From Rufibacter roseolus (GTDB taxonomy: Bacteria > Bacteroidota > Bacteroidia > Cytophagales > Hymenobacteraceae), in contig NZ_JAFMSU010000003.1 in the NCBI RefSeq assembly GCF_017916365.1, positions 1,240,001 to 1,304,000 of the forward strand: a stretch of 64,000 bases of DNA. Direction: 5' to 3'. Shown piece by piece: positions 1-6,977 of this stretch. Both the position numbers and the translations under genes were made by a program. A model generated the notes under the pieces. It made no database searches. It had not been told where the DNA came from and worked only from the letters and a program-made list of their open reading frames with translations. Every line of letters starts with the position of its first letter. The stretch's first letter is position 1.

Positions 1-470
1 AAGACAACGACTACTTCCAAATAGAGCGCAGCATGGACGGCAGGAACTTCAGCGCCATCGGGCAGGTGAAGGGCAACGGCAACAGCAACGTGCGGGTGGA
101 ATACAGCTTCTTAGACGGCAAGGCCCCAGTGGGCACCGCCTACTACCGCCTCAAGCAGGTGGACTATGACGGCAAGTTCGAGTACAGCAAGACCGTAGCG
201 GTTCAGACTAAGGCCTCTTCCGCCGCACAAGTAACGGTGAATGCTTACCCCAACCCAACTCCTGATGAGGTGAACCTGGATCTGACGCAAGTTACTTCAT
301 CTGAGGTGAAAGTAGCAGTGTTTGCCCTGAATGGCCGGTTGGTGAAAACGTTGACCCTCACAGGAGGCAAGCTGCAGCGTCTGGACCTTACCGATGTAGC
401 GGTAGGCACGTACCTAGTGAAGGTAGCCGGAGATAATATCGAGACCGTTATTCGGGTGGTGAGACAGTAA
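1..470 (+). CDS. C-terminal part of a T9SS-secreted protein
   Basis: Partial gene; the reading frame is open from the left edge and its start lies outside the window. What remains is about 156 residues. The first half resembles the beta-sandwich segment (DGRNFS...YYRLKQVDYDG) that often precedes the sorting tail. The last 75 or so residues are a type IX secretion C-terminal sorting domain: an AYPNPTPDEVNLDL start, a central VFALNGRLVKTL strand and a GTYLVKV end. Proteins with this tail cross the outer membrane of Bacteroidota by the Por/Spr machinery, and the tail is cleaved on export. The catalytic or adhesive part is not in the window, so the function is unknown. Confidence 0.9.
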   Translation, partial: DNDYFQIERSMDGRNFSAIGQVKGNGNSNVRVEYSFLDGKAPVGTAYYRLKQVDYDGKFEYSKTVAVQTKASSAAQVTVNAYPNPTPDEVNLDLTQVTSSEVKVAVFALNGRLVKTLTLTGGKLQRLDLTDVAVGTYLVKVAGDNIETVIRVVRQ

Positions 471-491
471 CCTGGACGAACACAACAAGCA

Positions 492-528
492 AAAGAAAGG
501 GCGCCCACGAAGCGCCCTTTCTTTTTAA
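492..528 (+). terminator. Intrinsic terminator after the T9SS gene
   Basis: An inverted repeat (AAGAAAGGGCGC / GCGCCCTTTCTT) with a short loop is followed by a T run, 22 bp after the stop codon. An A run on the other side may let it work on both strands. Confidence 0.8.
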
Positions 529-555
529 GGCCGTTTTCTGCAAAACCGCCCTAAT
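526..555. repeat. Short copy of the dispersed intergenic palindrome
   Basis: A reduced copy of the about 40-bp palindrome family (GGCCGTTTTCTGCAAAACCGCCC core). It sits directly behind the terminator of the T9SS gene. Confidence 0.5.
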
Positions 556-628
556 TCAGATTGATGCTTTAGAAACATAGCTTTACTTCTCTTAACATAA
601 AAGGCTTGCACACTTCCAGCAATAAATA

Positions 629-668
629 AAAAAAGGTGGCTCCTAACGCCAGGAGCCACCTTTTTTTT
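629..668 (-). terminator. Intrinsic terminator of the acidic-protein gene
   Basis: AAAAGGTGGCTCCT / AGGAGCCACCTTTT forms a 14-bp stem with a 6-nt loop and T/A runs on both sides. It lies 27 bp beyond the stop codon of the minus-strand gene at 695-1171. Confidence 0.85.
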
Positions 669-694
669 ATAATGCAACCGTTAAGCAATGGTTT

Positions 695-1171
695 TTACTC
701 CTCGTCATCCAGGTAGTAATCGCCTACGTGGCCCTCGGCCGAGTCGTCGCTGAAACGGGTGATGTCTTTCATAAAGTTGTCGTGGATCTGCTTGATCTTG
801 GGTGACTCGCCCACGTGCTTTTTCAGGATTTTGGCAATGTTGCTGGCTTCTTCCAGGTAGAACATGTCATCAGTGGCGGTACCCAGTTTGTCGGCGTCCA
901 CCTGCAGCAGTTCGGTCTGGAGATCCATCAGTTTGGGGTCGTCCTCGCCGTACATGATGAGCGTACCGTGCAGTTTGCTCAGCATCTCGTTGAAAAGCTC
1001 ACCCTCGTACGGAAGGTTCACTTCCTCGTCATCATCTGCGCCAAAGCCGCCTCTGCCCCCTAAAACGTCATCATCGTCGTCGTCAAAGGAGAACTCATCA
1101 TCAAAATGGCTGTTGTTGAAATCCTCGTCATCGTAGCCATACTCGTCATCGTAACTGCCGCGTGGTGCCAT
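695..1171 (-). CDS. Acidic conserved hypothetical protein
   Basis: 158 residues of unknown function. The N-terminal 50 residues are extremely acidic and low-complexity, with repeated DDEYGYDDED and DDDDDD runs and Gly/Phe/Asn interruptions, so this part is probably disordered. Residues of roughly 52-145 look like a compact helical domain (LPYEGELFNEMLSKLHGTLIMYGEDDPKLMDLQTELLQVDADK). A second short acidic tail closes the protein. There is no signal peptide or membrane segment, so it should be cytosolic. It is a single gene with its own terminator, divergent from the aldehyde dehydrogenase. The acidic tails suggest a nucleic-acid mimic or a partner of a basic protein, but that is speculation. 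Confidence 0.75.
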   Translation of the reverse strand: MAPRGSYDDEYGYDDEDFNNSHFDDEFSFDDDDDDVLGGRGGFGADDDEEVNLPYEGELFNEMLSKLHGTLIMYGEDDPKLMDLQTELLQVDADKLGTATDDMFYLEEASNIAKILKKHVGESPKIKQIHDNFMKDITRFSDDSAEGHVGDYYLDDEE

Positions 1172-1288
1172 ATCAGTTTGTTTTAAATGCTGTCAAAAAT
1201 GTTGTTTGCCTGTTTTGGGTTGGTCTCCTTTTTACGAGTGCGTTTTAAAAAGTATCCGCCAATTGGGTAAAACTTTCTTTATTATTTG

Positions 1289-1326
1289 CGTTTTGGAGCC
1301 GCTTCCGCAAAAATAGCCCAAAATCG
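1289..1326. repeat. Dispersed intergenic palindrome, degenerate copy
   Basis: GCGTTTTGGAGCCGC...AAAATAGCCCAAAATCG pairs imperfectly around a CTTCCGC loop, as in the better copies at 2931 and 21810. It lies in the divergent promoter region between 695-1171 and the aldehyde dehydrogenase. Confidence 0.5.
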
Positions 1327-1452
1327 TATTTATGCTATTTTTTGCCTTGGACCTGCGGCTATGGCCTAAATTTTTATTTTCACTTCCTGTACCGTCTGCA
1401 GCCATTTTGCGGGGAGCAGAGTATATGCAGGTAATCCCAAGGACTTAAAACT

Positions 1453-2838
1453 ATGACCTCGCCACAGGAACCGGAGACGCTGGTGCAACGCCAGAAGGAA
1501 TTTTTCAACAGCGGGCAGACCCGCCCGCTCGCTTTCCGGACAAAGATGCTGCGCCGTCTGCAGAAAGCCATCCAGAAAGAAGAAAAAGCCATCATCGCGG
1601 CACTTTCCGCCGATTTCAGGAAGCCGCCTTTTGAGACTTTCGCCACGGAGATTGCCATTCTGGAGGCCGAGATCAAGTTCCTGCTCAAGCACCTGCGCCG
1701 CTGGATACAGCCGTACCGGGTGAAATCCAGCTTTCTGAATTTCCCGTCCAAAGACTATATCTACCCCGAGCCCTACGGCGTTTCGCTGGTCATTGGCGCC
1801 TGGAACTATCCGTTCCAACTCACCCTGTCGCCGGTGTTGGGGGCCATTGCCGCAGGTTGCTGCGCCATCCTGAAACCCTCAGAACTCACACCCGCCACAA
1901 GCCAACTCCTGGCCCGCCTGATCAAAGAGCATTTTCCGCCGGAGTATCTGACGGTGGTGCAGGGCGGCCCCGAGGTAAGCCAGGCCTTGCTGGAGCAGCC
2001 TTTTGACAAGATATTCTTCACGGGCAGCGTGCCGGTGGGCAGGATTGTGGCGCAGGCGGCGGCCAGACAATTGATTCCGGTCACCTTGGAACTGGGTGGT
2101 AAGAGCCCCTGCCTCATAGACGAAACCGCTGATCTAGCAGTAGCGGCCAAACGCATCATTTGGGGCAAATTCATCAACGCGGGCCAGACCTGCGTGGCCC
2201 CCGATTACCTCTTGGTGCAGGAGAAAGTAAAAGAACCGCTGCTGAAGGAACTGGCCTCTACCATCCAGGAGTTCTACGGTACCAATCCGGCCCAAAGCCC
2301 CGATTTCGCCCGCATTATCAACGAACGTCATTTCCAGCGGCTGAAAGGCTTGCTGGACAGTTCTCCCGTTTACGCTGGCGGCCAATCCGATGCCAGTTCC
2401 CTGTACATTGCCCCTACCCTGCTCGCCAACGTCACCTGGGACCAGCCCATCATGCAGGAAGAAATCTTCGGACCGCTGTTGCCGGTGCTCACCTACAAAA
2501 CGCTGCCCGAGGCCATCCGGCAGGTGAACGCGCGCCCTAAGCCGCTGGCACTTTATCTGTTTTCCAAAAGCAAAAAAGCCAAAGAGATGGTCTTGACGCA
2601 GACTTCCTCGGGCGGGGCTTGTGTCAATGACACCGTTTCGCACTTGGCCAACCCGTTTCTGCCGTTCGGGGGCGTGGGTACCAGCGGTCAGGGCAATTAC
2701 CACGGAAAAGCCAGCTTCGAGGCTTTCTCGCACCAGAAAAGCGTACTCATGAAGCCCTCCAAACCCGATGTGCCGCTCAGATATCCGCCGTACCAGAACA
2801 AATTCAGCTGGATGCGGAAAGCGTTCAAATGGCTGTAG
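1453..2838 (+). CDS. Aldehyde dehydrogenase, class-3-like
   Basis: 461 residues, the length of the compact NAD(P)-dependent class 3 aldehyde dehydrogenases (AlkH/ALDH3 type), which oxidise medium- or long-chain aldehydes to acids. The general base Glu213 lies in VTLELGGKSPC and the nucleophile Cys247 in INAGQTCVAPDYL. The oxyanion and cofactor region EEIFGPLLPVL and the C-terminal PFGGVGTSGQGNYHGK motif are present. It has no signal peptide. The last 35 residues end in an aromatic/basic stretch (FSWMRKAFKWL) like the tails that anchor ALDH3 enzymes to membranes. It stands alone in its orientation, followed by a strong hairpin. The substrate cannot be told from sequence. Confidence 0.92.
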   Translation: MTSPQEPETLVQRQKEFFNSGQTRPLAFRTKMLRRLQKAIQKEEKAIIAALSADFRKPPFETFATEIAILEAEIKFLLKHLRRWIQPYRVKSSFLNFPSKDYIYPEPYGVSLVIGAWNYPFQLTLSPVLGAIAAGCCAILKPSELTPATSQLLARLIKEHFPPEYLTVVQGGPEVSQALLEQPFDKIFFTGSVPVGRIVAQAAARQLIPVTLELGGKSPCLIDETADLAVAAKRIIWGKFINAGQTCVAPDYLLVQEKVKEPLLKELASTIQEFYGTNPAQSPDFARIINERHFQRLKGLLDSSPVYAGGQSDASSLYIAPTLLANVTWDQPIMQEEIFGPLLPVLTYKTLPEAIRQVNARPKPLALYLFSKSKKAKEMVLTQTSSGGACVNDTVSHLANPFLPFGGVGTSGQGNYHGKASFEAFSHQKSVLMKPSKPDVPLRYPPYQNKFSWMRKAFKWL

Positions 2839-2930
2839 CGGATTGCGTTGGCGAACCCCGTTTCAATCTCCATTTTAGAAAGCAGGCCCAAAATCAGGCA
2901 AAGGATTAACCTGATGGATGAAAAAAGCCG

Positions 2931-2978
2931 AAAGCCGTTTCGGGGCTGCTTTCTGTAAAGCAGCCCCGAAACGGCTTT
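2931..2978. repeat. Perfect copy of the intergenic palindrome, probable two-way terminator
   Basis: Two 22-bp arms (2931-2952 and 2957-2978) are exact reverse complements around a CTGT loop. This is the best-preserved member of the family, with the C-for-T change at CTGCTTT matched by AAAGCAG on the other arm. It lies between the convergent aldehyde dehydrogenase and acetyltransferase genes, with an A run on the left and TTTCTGTT on the right, so it could terminate both. Confidence 0.8.
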
Positions 2979-3000
2979 CTGTTCAACTACGCGGGGTCGC

Positions 3001-3456
3001 TTAAACCACGGCAGGCTTTATCATCTTGATGTGGTCAATGCCGTCCTCGTCATAGACCTCGCTGGACTGCACAAACCCAAACCGCTCATAGAATTTCTTT
3101 GCGTACAGTTGCGCCCCAATCTTGATAGGGCCATTGCCGAAGAGCCGGTACGTTTCGTCAATGGCTTTCTGCACCAACTGCTGGCCTACGCCGGAACCGC
3201 GTACGGCAGCGCTGGTGATGATCCGGCCAATGGAAAGCTCGGGGTAAGAGACGCCGGCCGGTAGCAGCCGGGCATAGGCCTCCAGCGTGGTGCCGCGGTA
3301 GAAAAGCAGGTGATGGCATTGGTCATCCAAGCCATCGGGGTCCAGGAAAACGCAGTTCTGCTCCACCACAAACACGGCACTGCGCAGTTGCAACAGATCA
3401 TAAAGTTCTTTTGGAGACAGGTTTGCAAAAGCTTTGGTAATAGTAGTAAACTCCAT
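3001..3456 (-). CDS. GNAT acetyltransferase, ElaA-like
   Basis: 151 residues covering one GNAT fold. The start, FANLSPKELYDLLQLRSAVFVVEQNC, and the DPDGLDDQCHHLLFY segment are typical of the ElaA branch. The acetyl-CoA loop is seen as R-x-x-G-x-G in AAVRGSGVGQQLVQKA, and the C-terminal YERFGFVQSSEVYDEDGIDHIKM strand closes the fold. GNAT proteins move the acetyl group of acetyl-CoA to an amine; ElaA substrates are not established. Cytosolic and monocistronic, converging on the aldehyde dehydrogenase gene. Confidence 0.88.
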   Translation of the reverse strand: MEFTTITKAFANLSPKELYDLLQLRSAVFVVEQNCVFLDPDGLDDQCHHLLFYRGTTLEAYARLLPAGVSYPELSIGRIITSAAVRGSGVGQQLVQKAIDETYRLFGNGPIKIGAQLYAKKFYERFGFVQSSEVYDEDGIDHIKMIKPAVV

Positions 3457-3559
3457 AATGCTGCGAAACTACCTTTTCCCTGCCAGAACCGCCAATTATT
3501 CTTCGCTGGCGCCCATTTTCTGCTTCGGCTCAAGACAAAACCTCTTTTTTATGCCAACG

Positions 3560-3588
3560 TTTGCATAAAAGTCTATATATTTATTTTG
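3560..3588 (+). promoter_or_regulatory. Candidate promoter of the transketolase genes
   Basis: TTTG (3560-3563), an 18-bp gap and TATTTTG (3582-3588) resemble the Bacteroidota -33 TTTG / -7 TAnnTTTG promoter. It would leave a leader of about 120 nt before the start codon at 3714. Inferred from pattern only. Confidence 0.4.
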
Positions 3589-3713
3589 CGAACAAGAATC
3601 TGAATGGCTAAATTAATTGTTAATTTTACACTTATTATCCGTTAAGACCTTATCGGTAGCCTGCGCTCTCCTTCAGGAACCAGGCTTTTGAAAGCAACAG
3701 ACTATTAATCTAT

Positions 3714-4577
3714 ATGCAAACAGAAGAAAAAGAGACATTACAGCTAGAGGAGCTGGAGCAGGTGGCCAAGCAAGTGCGCCGCGATATTGTGAGAATGGTG
3801 CATGGTTGCCAGTCGGGGCACCCGGGCGGTTCTTTGGGCTGCACCGATTTTCTGGTGGCCCTCTATTTCAAGGTCATGACCCACTCCCCGGAGTTTAACA
3901 TGGACGGCGAAGGCGAAGACCTGTTCTTCCTTTCCAACGGCCATATCTCGCCGGTTTGGTACAGCGTGCTGGCCAGAGCCGGTTATTTTGACGTGAGCGA
4001 GCTGAAGACTTTCCGCAAGCTGGATTCGCGTCTGCAGGGTCACCCTACCACCCACGAGGAACTGCCGGGCGTGCGCATCGCCTCCGGTTCTCTGGGGCAG
4101 GGCTTGTCGGTAGCTATCGGGGCCGCATTGACCAAGAAACTGAACAATGATCCCGGCCTGGTGTTCACGCTCCACGGCGACGGCGAACTGCAGGAAGGCC
4201 AGATCTGGGAAGCGGCCCTGTTCGCGCCGCACAACAAAGTAGACAACCTCATCTCTACCATTGACGTGAACGGCCAGCAAATTGACGGCCCTACCAACAA
4301 AGTCCTGGATTTAGGGAATCTGCGCGCCAAATGGGAAGCCTTCGGCTGGGATGTTATGGAAATGAACGGCAATGACCTGGGCAACGTGATCCAGACTTTG
4401 GAACTGGCCAAGGCCAAAACGCGCAAAGGCAAGCCAATCATGATTCTGATGCAAACCAACATGGGCCACGGCGTGGATTTCATGATGGGCTCGCACAAGT
4501 GGCACGGCGTGGCACCTAATGATGAGCAGCTTTCCCTGGCGCTCAACCAGTTGACCAGCAACATGCAGGATTACTAG
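3714..4577 (+). CDS. Transketolase, N-terminal (TPP-binding) subunit
   Basis: 287 residues corresponding to the first third of a full-length transketolase. The thiamine diphosphate motif starts at Gly155-Asp156-Gly157 (HGDGELQEGQIWEAA) and runs to DVNGQQIDG. HxxGHPGGSLG near the N terminus and SGSLGQGLSVAIGAA are also diagnostic. With the next gene it forms a two-polypeptide transketolase that moves C2 units between pentose and hexose phosphates. Here it would take up xylulose-5-phosphate made by the arabinose pathway 8-12 kb downstream. Split transketolases are common in archaea and many bacteria, so this is not a frameshift. It is separated from its partner by 155 bp that hold a palindrome copy. 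Confidence 0.93.
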   Translation: MQTEEKETLQLEELEQVAKQVRRDIVRMVHGCQSGHPGGSLGCTDFLVALYFKVMTHSPEFNMDGEGEDLFFLSNGHISPVWYSVLARAGYFDVSELKTFRKLDSRLQGHPTTHEELPGVRIASGSLGQGLSVAIGAALTKKLNNDPGLVFTLHGDGELQEGQIWEAALFAPHNKVDNLISTIDVNGQQIDGPTNKVLDLGNLRAKWEAFGWDVMEMNGNDLGNVIQTLELAKAKTRKGKPIMILMQTNMGHGVDFMMGSHKWHGVAPNDEQLSLALNQLTSNMQDY

Positions 4578-4651
4578 CAGCAGGCGGCAAGTCTCCAGGA
4601 TTTCACCTACACAGCACTTGTCACCTTAAGCTTAATCCAATCAAAAGCCCA

Positions 4652-4694
4652 GCTGTTTAGAGGCCATTTTCTACAAAACAGGCCTAAAACGCCG
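4652..4694. repeat. Dispersed intergenic palindrome between transketolase subunits
   Basis: CTGTTTAGAGGCC...AGGCCTAAAACGCC with the usual TTTTCTACAAAA centre. It lies in the 155-bp gap between the two transketolase genes, so it is probably transcribed. Confidence 0.65.
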
Positions 4695-4732
4695 AGGCTA
4701 AAAATCATCCATAACCGTTGAGAATCATTCAA

Positions 4733-5701
4733 ATGAAAAAATATACCTATACAGAATCTAAAGACACCCGCTCTGGTTTCGGGGCGGGGCTGGTAGAGGC
4801 CGGCAGAAAAAACAAAGACGTAGTGGCCTTGTGCGCCGACCTGGTGGGCTCCCTGAAAATGGGCGATTTCATCAAGGAATTTCCTGAGCGCTTTGTGCAG
4901 GTGGGCATTGCCGAGGCCAACATGATGGGCATTGCGGCGGGTATGACCATAGGCGGCAAGATCCCGTTCACCGGCACGTTCGCCAACTTCTCCACTGGCC
5001 GCGTGTATGACCAAATCCGTCAGTCTATTGCCTACTCAGACAAAAACGTGAAGATCTGCGCTTCGCATGCGGGCTTGACCTTGGGTGAGGACGGAGCTAC
5101 GCACCAGATCCTGGAAGACATCGGCATGATGAAAATGCTGCCTGGCATGACCGTCATCAACCCCTGCGATTACAACCAGACCAAAGCCGCTACTGTGGCC
5201 ATCGCTGAGTACGAAGGCCCGGTGTACCTGCGTTTCGGGCGGCCGGTGATTCCGGTGTTCACGCCGGCAGATCAGGAATTCGTGATCGGGAAAGCCTGGA
5301 TGGTGAACGAAGGAACCGACGTGAGCATCTTCGCGACGGGTCACCTGGTGTGGGAAGCCATCAAAGCCGGCGAGAAACTGGCTGAGTTGGGCATCTCCGC
5401 CGAGATCATCAACATCCACACCATTAAACCGCTGGACGAGGAAGCCATCCTGAAATCAGTGGCCAAAACCGGCTGTGTGGTAAGTGCCGAAGAGCACAAC
5501 CGCCTGGGCGGTCTGGGCGACAGCATCGCGCAGTTGCTGGCCAAAAACACGCCGCTGCCTATGGAGTACGTGGCCGTGAACGACTCCTTCGGGGAGAGCG
5601 GCACGCCGGAGCAGCTCATGAAAAAGTACGGTTTGGATGATGAGCACATTGTGGCTGCCGTGCAGAAAGTATTGGAGCGCAAGAAGGCCCTGGCCAAATA
5701 A
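4733..5701 (+). CDS. Transketolase, C-terminal (pyrimidine-binding) subunit
   Basis: 322 residues from the ATG at 4733 (MKKYTYTES). An in-frame TTG five codons earlier is less likely. The pyrimidine-binding domain contains the conserved Glu61 (QVGIAEANMMGIAAGM) that activates the thiamine ring, and GGLGDSIAQLL and ESGTPEQLMKKYGL mark the C-terminal transketolase domain. It partners the preceding subunit, and both lie on one transcript that ends at the hairpin at 5757-5782. The pair belongs to the non-oxidative pentose phosphate pathway and is cytosolic. It could be mistaken for a DXP synthase or pyruvate dehydrogenase E1-beta fragment, but the paired N-terminal gene argues for transketolase. 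Confidence 0.92.
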   Translation: MKKYTYTESKDTRSGFGAGLVEAGRKNKDVVALCADLVGSLKMGDFIKEFPERFVQVGIAEANMMGIAAGMTIGGKIPFTGTFANFSTGRVYDQIRQSIAYSDKNVKICASHAGLTLGEDGATHQILEDIGMMKMLPGMTVINPCDYNQTKAATVAIAEYEGPVYLRFGRPVIPVFTPADQEFVIGKAWMVNEGTDVSIFATGHLVWEAIKAGEKLAELGISAEIINIHTIKPLDEEAILKSVAKTGCVVSAEEHNRLGGLGDSIAQLLAKNTPLPMEYVAVNDSFGESGTPEQLMKKYGLDDEHIVAAVQKVLERKKALAK

Positions 5702-5756
5702 ATTGATCAGCCTCGGCTTTGCCGATAGAAGAAAATAAATAGGATATAGGGAAAGG

Positions 5757-5782
5757 CGGGCTCTTTTGGAGCCCGTTTTTTT
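5757..5782 (+). terminator. Terminator of the transketolase operon
   Basis: CGGGCTC-TTTT-GGAGCCCG followed by seven T residues, 55 bp after the stop codon. Confidence 0.9.
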
Positions 5783-5826
5783 GTTTTCCCCGTATGCCTT
5801 TACTTACCCCTAACCCTTACGCGTAC

Positions 5827-6504
5827 ATGAATACCCCCAAATACAAAGCCTTTCTGTTTGACATGAACGGCACCATGATTGACGACATGGATTACCACAC
5901 CACCGCGTGGCAGAAGATCCTGAAGGAGGAACTGCAGACGTCCCTTTCCTGGGACGAGGTGAAGGCCCAGATGTACGGCAAGAACAGCGAAGTGCTGGCC
6001 CGGTTCTTCGGGGAGGACCGCTTCTCCCAGGAAGAAGCCGACCGGCTCTCCATTGAGAAAGAGAAAATCTATCAGAAGGAATACATCTCGCAGCTGCGGC
6101 TCATCAACGGTTTAGACAACTTTCTTAAAAAGGCCGCCGAAAACGACATCAAGATGGCCATTGCCACCGCGGCCATTATGTTCAACATTGACTTTGTGGT
6201 GGATAACCTAAACCTGAGGCACTACTTCCAGGCCCTGATCTCTGCGGATGAAGTGTCCAAAAGCAAACCGCACCCCGAGACTTTCCTGAAATCTGCAGAG
6301 GAACTGGGCGTAGACCCCAAAGATTGCCTGGTGTTTGAAGACGCGCCCAAAGGCGTGGAAGCCGCCCAGAATGCCGGCATGGACTGCCTGGTCATCACCA
6401 CCATGCACGGCCCTGAAGAGTTCTCCCAGTACAAAAACATCATCGGGTTTGTGAAAGATTACACAGATCCTATGCTGGAGCAACTTTTCACCGGACAGAA
6501 GTAA
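5827..6504 (+). CDS. HAD-family hydrolase, beta-phosphoglucomutase-like
   Basis: 225 residues from the ATG at 5827. An in-frame ATG at 5794 is only 11 bp past the previous terminator and adds a non-conserved MPLLTPNPYAY leader. Rossmann-like HAD core: motif I FLFDMNGTMIDD, a four-helix cap inserted at about residues 17-85, motif II IATAA, motif III KPHPETF and motif IV VFEDAPKGVEAAQNAG. Motif I is DxNGT where the second Asp (the general acid/base of phosphatases and phosphomutases) is usual. Substrate unknown; likely a small sugar phosphate. It follows the transketolase operon but has its own transcription unit. Confidence 0.85.
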   Translation: MNTPKYKAFLFDMNGTMIDDMDYHTTAWQKILKEELQTSLSWDEVKAQMYGKNSEVLARFFGEDRFSQEEADRLSIEKEKIYQKEYISQLRLINGLDNFLKKAAENDIKMAIATAAIMFNIDFVVDNLNLRHYFQALISADEVSKSKPHPETFLKSAEELGVDPKDCLVFEDAPKGVEAAQNAGMDCLVITTMHGPEEFSQYKNIIGFVKDYTDPMLEQLFTGQK

Positions 6505-6506
6505 AA

Positions 6507-6547
6507 CCTGTTTTGGGCCTGTTTTTAGGAAAACAGGTTTGAAGCAG
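6507..6547. repeat. Dispersed intergenic palindrome
   Basis: CCTGTTTTGGGCCTG...GAAAACAGGTTTGAAGCAG, starting 3 bp after the stop of the HAD gene; the right arm has diverged. Confidence 0.65.
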
Positions 6548-6775
6548 ATGTGACTTCCGCGCCATAATATCTCATGAGCCGCTCTCCCCCTCCTTTTGTC
6601 ATTTTGGAAAGATCTTGTGGGCTAATTAGAAAGGCTCTTACTAAACGCTACTACTGTCCGCTACCAAGATCCTTACCAAGAGGACAAATAGGAGGTGAAT
6701 GACTGGCAAATGCATTGGTTAACGGCCTACTGAAAGCGCATTAGCCTATTGAAAGGATTCTTGAGCAACATTCCT

Positions 6776-6899
6776 CCGCTGGCGCGAGCGTCCCGCTCGT
6801 GTCCGCACGCATGCCTTCCCTTGCTGAATACACATTGCAAAACTCATCAAAGAGGATCAGAAATGCGTGCGAACACGAGCGGGACGCTCGCGCCAGCGG
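6776..6899. repeat. Long inverted repeat with GAGCGGGACGCTCG core
   Basis: Arms 6776-6812 and 6863-6899 (37 bp each) are reverse complements with one mismatch around a 50-bp spacer. Each arm is itself a near-palindrome, CGCGAGCGTCCCGCTCGTG. This type of unit is known from REP-like intergenic repeats mobilised by RAYT (Y1-type) transposases. No transposase gene lies nearby. The 473-bp gap around it (6505-6977) holds this element and two copies of the other palindrome and no gene. Confidence 0.8.
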
Positions 6900-6924
6900 T
6901 GGTTTACACCAACAAATAGCCTTT

Positions 6925-6965
6925 CCTGTTTTAGGGCCGTTTTTGTAAAAACAGGCCTAAAACAG
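6925..6965. repeat. Dispersed intergenic palindrome
   Basis: CCTGTTTTAGGGCCG-TTTTTGTAAAA-ACAGGCCTAAAACAG; nearly full symmetry. It ends 13 bp before the stop codon of the minus-strand DUF294 gene, where it may act as its terminator hairpin. Confidence 0.75.
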
Positions 6966-6977
6966 ATGACGCTTATT

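Noticed and set aside
3714-5701. Transketolase broken into two pieces by mutation
   Set aside because: Each part has its own start and conserved ends, and a 155-bp spacer separates them; this is the natural two-subunit form.
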